From UBA7446 sp965657545 (GTDB taxonomy: Bacteria > Bacteroidota > Bacteroidia > Flavobacteriales > Flavobacteriaceae), in the NCBI GenBank assembly GCA_965657545.1, contig CBFHOG010000005.1:42636-106635 (forward strand): a DNA stretch of 64,000 nucleotides. The letters run 5' to 3'. The notes below the pieces were generated by a model. That model was given only the letters and a program-made list of their open reading frames with translations. It was not told the origin of the DNA and ran no database searches. This document shows, in pieces, positions 61,479 through 64,000 of this stretch. Within the stretch, counting starts at the first letter, position 1. The number at the start of each line of letters is the position of its first letter. Both the position numbers and the translations under genes were made by a program.

Positions 61479-64000
61479 TTGATAAAATACCATAAACTTT
61501 TATTCCTTCTCTTATTTTTAAGTACAGTTTCTGCTCAAATTACATCTGTTGGTAGTGGTAGTTATACCAATACATTTCCTGGTGTTGATTCTGCAAATAG
61601 AAATGGTTATCCCGGTGGATCTCCACAACTTTCGGGTGCTGCCCAGTACAAGCCCGTTCCAACAAATGATTGGTGGTCACTTCTTATTAAAGACAATCAT
61701 GTAAGCAACCTTTTTAATTATCCATTCACCATGGGAACTACCGCATCAGGCTTGGCAATTACCTATGTTCCTTTTGGCGTGGTTGGCGATAAACAAACTT
61801 TACATGTAGGTGTTCAAGGATTAAATAGTACACGTGCTACTGTTTCCGATCATACCGATTGGACAGTTACTATGGCGTGGTCATCAAGTGGCCGTGATTT
61901 TTCGGCAACAAGCGGTATTGGAATGCCATTTGTTTATTTGACAAAAGGGAGTGCAAATGTTGCACAGGTAGAAGTCAAAGCGGGTACGGCAACCATTCAC
62001 AATGAAATGATATTGATAGAAAATACACAAGAAGGAGTTGATTATGCCGTGTATGCTCCTGTTGGTAGTTCTTGGACACAAAATGGAGCTGTTTTTACAT
62101 CATCTCTGAACGGAAAAAACTACTGGTCTGTTGCCATGCTTCCGCAAAGCAACACCAATGCTTTACAAGTAGCCAACACTTACAAAAAGTTTGCATATGT
62201 ATTCCCATCAAATACAACCGTAACTTGGGATTACAACGAAAATACAAGTGTATTACGTACTGATTTTGAAATAACCCCAGATGTTAAAGAAGGTTCTTAT
62301 AATACTGTACTACAAGGGCTTTTACCACATCAATGGTCACATTTGGCAACAAATTCACCATCTCCAAACAGAGAAACATATACATCTGTTCGTGGAGATT
62401 TAAAAATGTTAGACGGTAATACATTTTCAACCGAAAACACCTTTTATGGTATTCTGCCAACACTACCGTATTTGGCGAACTACAGCGATTCTTTTAACCC
62501 TTCTGATTTGGGAAGTAAAATAAGTATATTAGAAAATGACGCATTGTCATCTTGGACAGATTCCTACAATGAAGGGCAAATGATGAATCGTTTGATTCAA
62601 ACAGCTCGTATAGCCCATAAAACTGGAGATACTGAAGCCAGAGATAAAATGATTGCTACCGTAAAAGAGCGTTTAGAAGATTGGCTTAGCTACGAGGCTG
62701 GAGAGGTAGCCTTTTTGTTTTATTACAACAGTACTTGGTCAACACTTTTTGGTTACCCTGCTGGTCACGGACAGGATACAAATATTAATGATCATCATTT
62801 TCATTGGGGTTATTTTATTCATGCGGCAGCTTTTATAGAACAATTTGAGCCCGGTTGGGCTAATCAGTGGGGAGAGATGGTAAATAAACTTGTAAACGAT
62901 GCAGCCTCACCCAGTAGAACAGATGATAAATTTCCGTTTTTAAGAAACTTCAGCCCTTATGCTGGGCATGCATGGGCAAATGGTTTTGCTACTTTTCCTC
63001 AAGGTAATGACCAAGAATCTACATCAGAAAGTATGCAGTTTAACTCGTCCTTGATACATTGGGGGTCTGTTACGGGAAATGACGCTATTCGCGACTTAGG
63101 TATTTATTTATATACCACCGAGCAAACTGCCGTGGAAGAATATTGGTTTGATATGGATGATGACTTATTTCCAGAAACCTATACCCACAATAACAGTCCT
63201 TTAAGTATAGCCTCTAGAGTTTGGGGAAATTCATATGACAGCGGAACCTTCTGGACAGCGGATATCGCTGCCGCTTACGGTATTGAAATGTACCCAATTC
63301 ATGGTGGCTCGTTGTATTTGGGACATAACACTACTTACGTACAAAAATTATGGAATGAGATTCAGCAAAACACTGGAATTTTGTCTAATGAAGCCAACGC
63401 AAATTTATGGCATGATGTGTTTTGGTGTTACGCTGCTTTTATTGATCCAGATAAGGCAATTGAACTGTATGATTCCTATCCAGACAGAAGTCTGAAATTT
63501 GGTATTTCAGATGCACATACCTATTACTGGTTGCACAATATGAAAGCTATGGGAACTATTAAAACAGATATTACGGCTAACCACCCCATTGCGGCAGCAT
63601 TTGAGCAGAATGGCGAAACGACCTATGTAGCCCATAATTATTCTAACAATGATATAACAGTAGATTTTTCAGACGGATTTTCATTAAGTGTTCCTGCCAA
63701 TAGCATGAAAACCAATAGAGATGTTAATCTTTCGGGAACGATAAGCGCTAGTTTTAATCAAGCATATAGTGGCGGCAGTGTTAAATTATCTGTTGAAGCC
63801 ACAGGAATTGGAATTAATAAAATTGAATTTTTTGATAATAACGGTTTGTTGTCAACGGAAACAACAAGTCCATACACTACAACAGCAGACAACCTTTCAA
63901 CAGGAATTCATAATTTTTACGCGAAGGTCTATAACAGCTCTGGATTTGTGGTTACCAATACGGTGAATGTAGTTGTCGGTGAACAAAAACCATACTTAAA
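61479..64000 (+). CDS. Secreted GH81 endo-1,3-beta-glucanase (laminarinase), 5' part
   Basis: The frame is open from the signal peptide to the right edge (840 codons, no stop). The likely start is TTG giving MIKYHKLLFLLLFLSTVSAQ; there is no in-frame ATG upstream. A glycoside hydrolase family 81 domain (~25-720) includes NDWWSLLIKDNHVSNLFNYP, DHHFHWGYFIHAAAFIEQF and the catalytic region NGFATFPQGNDQESTSESMQ, with Glu513/Glu517 as likely catalytic residues. An Ig-like beta-domain follows (~745-830, SGGSVKLSVEATGIGINKIE). The enzyme should cut laminarin and other beta-1,3-glucans outside the cell. Possible further domains (for example a type IX secretion signal) lie beyond the window. Confidence 0.9.
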   Translation, partial: MIKYHKLLFLLLFLSTVSAQITSVGSGSYTNTFPGVDSANRNGYPGGSPQLSGAAQYKPVPTNDWWSLLIKDNHVSNLFNYPFTMGTTASGLAITYVPFGVVGDKQTLHVGVQGLNSTRATVSDHTDWTVTMAWSSSGRDFSATSGIGMPFVYLTKGSANVAQVEVKAGTATIHNEMILIENTQEGVDYAVYAPVGSSWTQNGAVFTSSLNGKNYWSVAMLPQSNTNALQVANTYKKFAYVFPSNTTVTWDYNENTSVLRTDFEITPDVKEGSYNTVLQGLLPHQWSHLATNSPSPNRETYTSVRGDLKMLDGNTFSTENTFYGILPTLPYLANYSDSFNPSDLGSKISILENDALSSWTDSYNEGQMMNRLIQTARIAHKTGDTEARDKMIATVKERLEDWLSYEAGEVAFLFYYNSTWSTLFGYPAGHGQDTNINDHHFHWGYFIHAAAFIEQFEPGWANQWGEMVNKLVNDAASPSRTDDKFPFLRNFSPYAGHAWANGFATFPQGNDQESTSESMQFNSSLIHWGSVTGNDAIRDLGIYLYTTEQTAVEEYWFDMDDDLFPETYTHNNSPLSIASRVWGNSYDSGTFWTADIAAAYGIEMYPIHGGSLYLGHNTTYVQKLWNEIQQNTGILSNEANANLWHDVFWCYAAFIDPDKAIELYDSYPDRSLKFGISDAHTYYWLHNMKAMGTIKTDITANHPIAAAFEQNGETTYVAHNYSNNDITVDFSDGFSLSVPANSMKTNRDVNLSGTISASFNQAYSGGSVKLSVEATGIGINKIEFFDNNGLLSTETTSPYTTTADNLSTGIHNFYAKVYNSSGFVVTNTVNVVVGEQKPYL

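Noticed and set aside
1..64000. tRNA, rRNA, CRISPR array, insertion sequence or prophage
   Set aside because: I looked on both strands and saw no cloverleaf, no regularly spaced repeats, no transposase and no phage structural genes. A tRNA scan would be the decisive check.

Overview
The window (64 kb, AT-rich, genes packed tightly on both strands) looks like chromosome of a marine proteorhodopsin-bearing flavobacterium (Bacteroidota, Flavobacteriia). Four observations support this. Promoters follow the Bacteroidota -7 pattern TAnnTTTG, and Shine-Dalgarno sequences are almost absent. There are lineage-typical proteins: a 950-codon CarB without the C-terminal allosteric domain, DUF4252 and DUF4199 proteins, and a FadB-like enzyme with its domains in reversed order. 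A proteorhodopsin lies beside a divergent beta-carotene dioxygenase gene (blh). A large secreted GH81 beta-1,3-glucanase suggests use of algal laminarin.

Layout. 1-7.5 kb: the end of the ribosomal-protein/RNA polymerase alpha operon (secY, infA, rpmJ, rpsM, rpsK, rpsD, rpoA, rplQ), then carA, eno and citrate synthase. 7.5-17.2 kb: a conserved small protein, argS, proteorhodopsin and divergent blh, then ffh-folD-queE-YkgJ protein, an FtsX-type permease and a CBS-like PLP enzyme. 17.2-26.3 kb, all on the minus strand: an acyl-CoA ligase, a MarR regulator behind a perfect inverted repeat, fadB-like, thiolase, acyl-CoA dehydrogenase and an M28 peptidase, which is a fatty-acid beta-oxidation cluster. 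26.3-36.3 kb, minus strand: purL, an RsmB-like rRNA methyltransferase, an MsbA-like ABC exporter, a phosphosugar mutase, a GT2 glycosyltransferase and a DUF4199 protein. 36.3-45.5 kb: rpmE2, a GlmU-like protein, mtaB, small proteins, rpmH, carB (interrupted by an in-frame TAA), rmuC and a VOC protein. 45.5-51.6 kb: a cobalamin riboswitch in front of a BtuB-like receptor with a divergent membrane protein, an S41 protease, and an ECF sigma/DUF4252 operon. 51.6-60.9 kb: purB, a carboxypeptidase-regulatory-like protein, an XTP pyrophosphatase, rlmH, yihY, priA, rpsF-rpsR-rplI and hisS. 60.9-64 kb: a small HTH protein and the 5' part of the GH81 gene, which runs off the window.

Most interesting points: (1) a single in-frame TAA splits carB at a conserved aromatic codon; (2) at least five genes have a perfect TAnnTTTG exactly four bases before the ATG, which predicts leaderless mRNAs; (3) a proton-pump type proteorhodopsin with Met at the spectral-tuning position; (4) a perfect 14-bp-arm inverted repeat beside the MarR promoter of the fatty-acid cluster; (5) a cobalamin riboswitch region shared with a divergent ECF-S-like membrane protein. 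I saw no CRISPR array, insertion sequence, rRNA or tRNA. I do not see a clearly undescribed multi-gene system; the leaderless-promoter pattern is the best candidate for something new.
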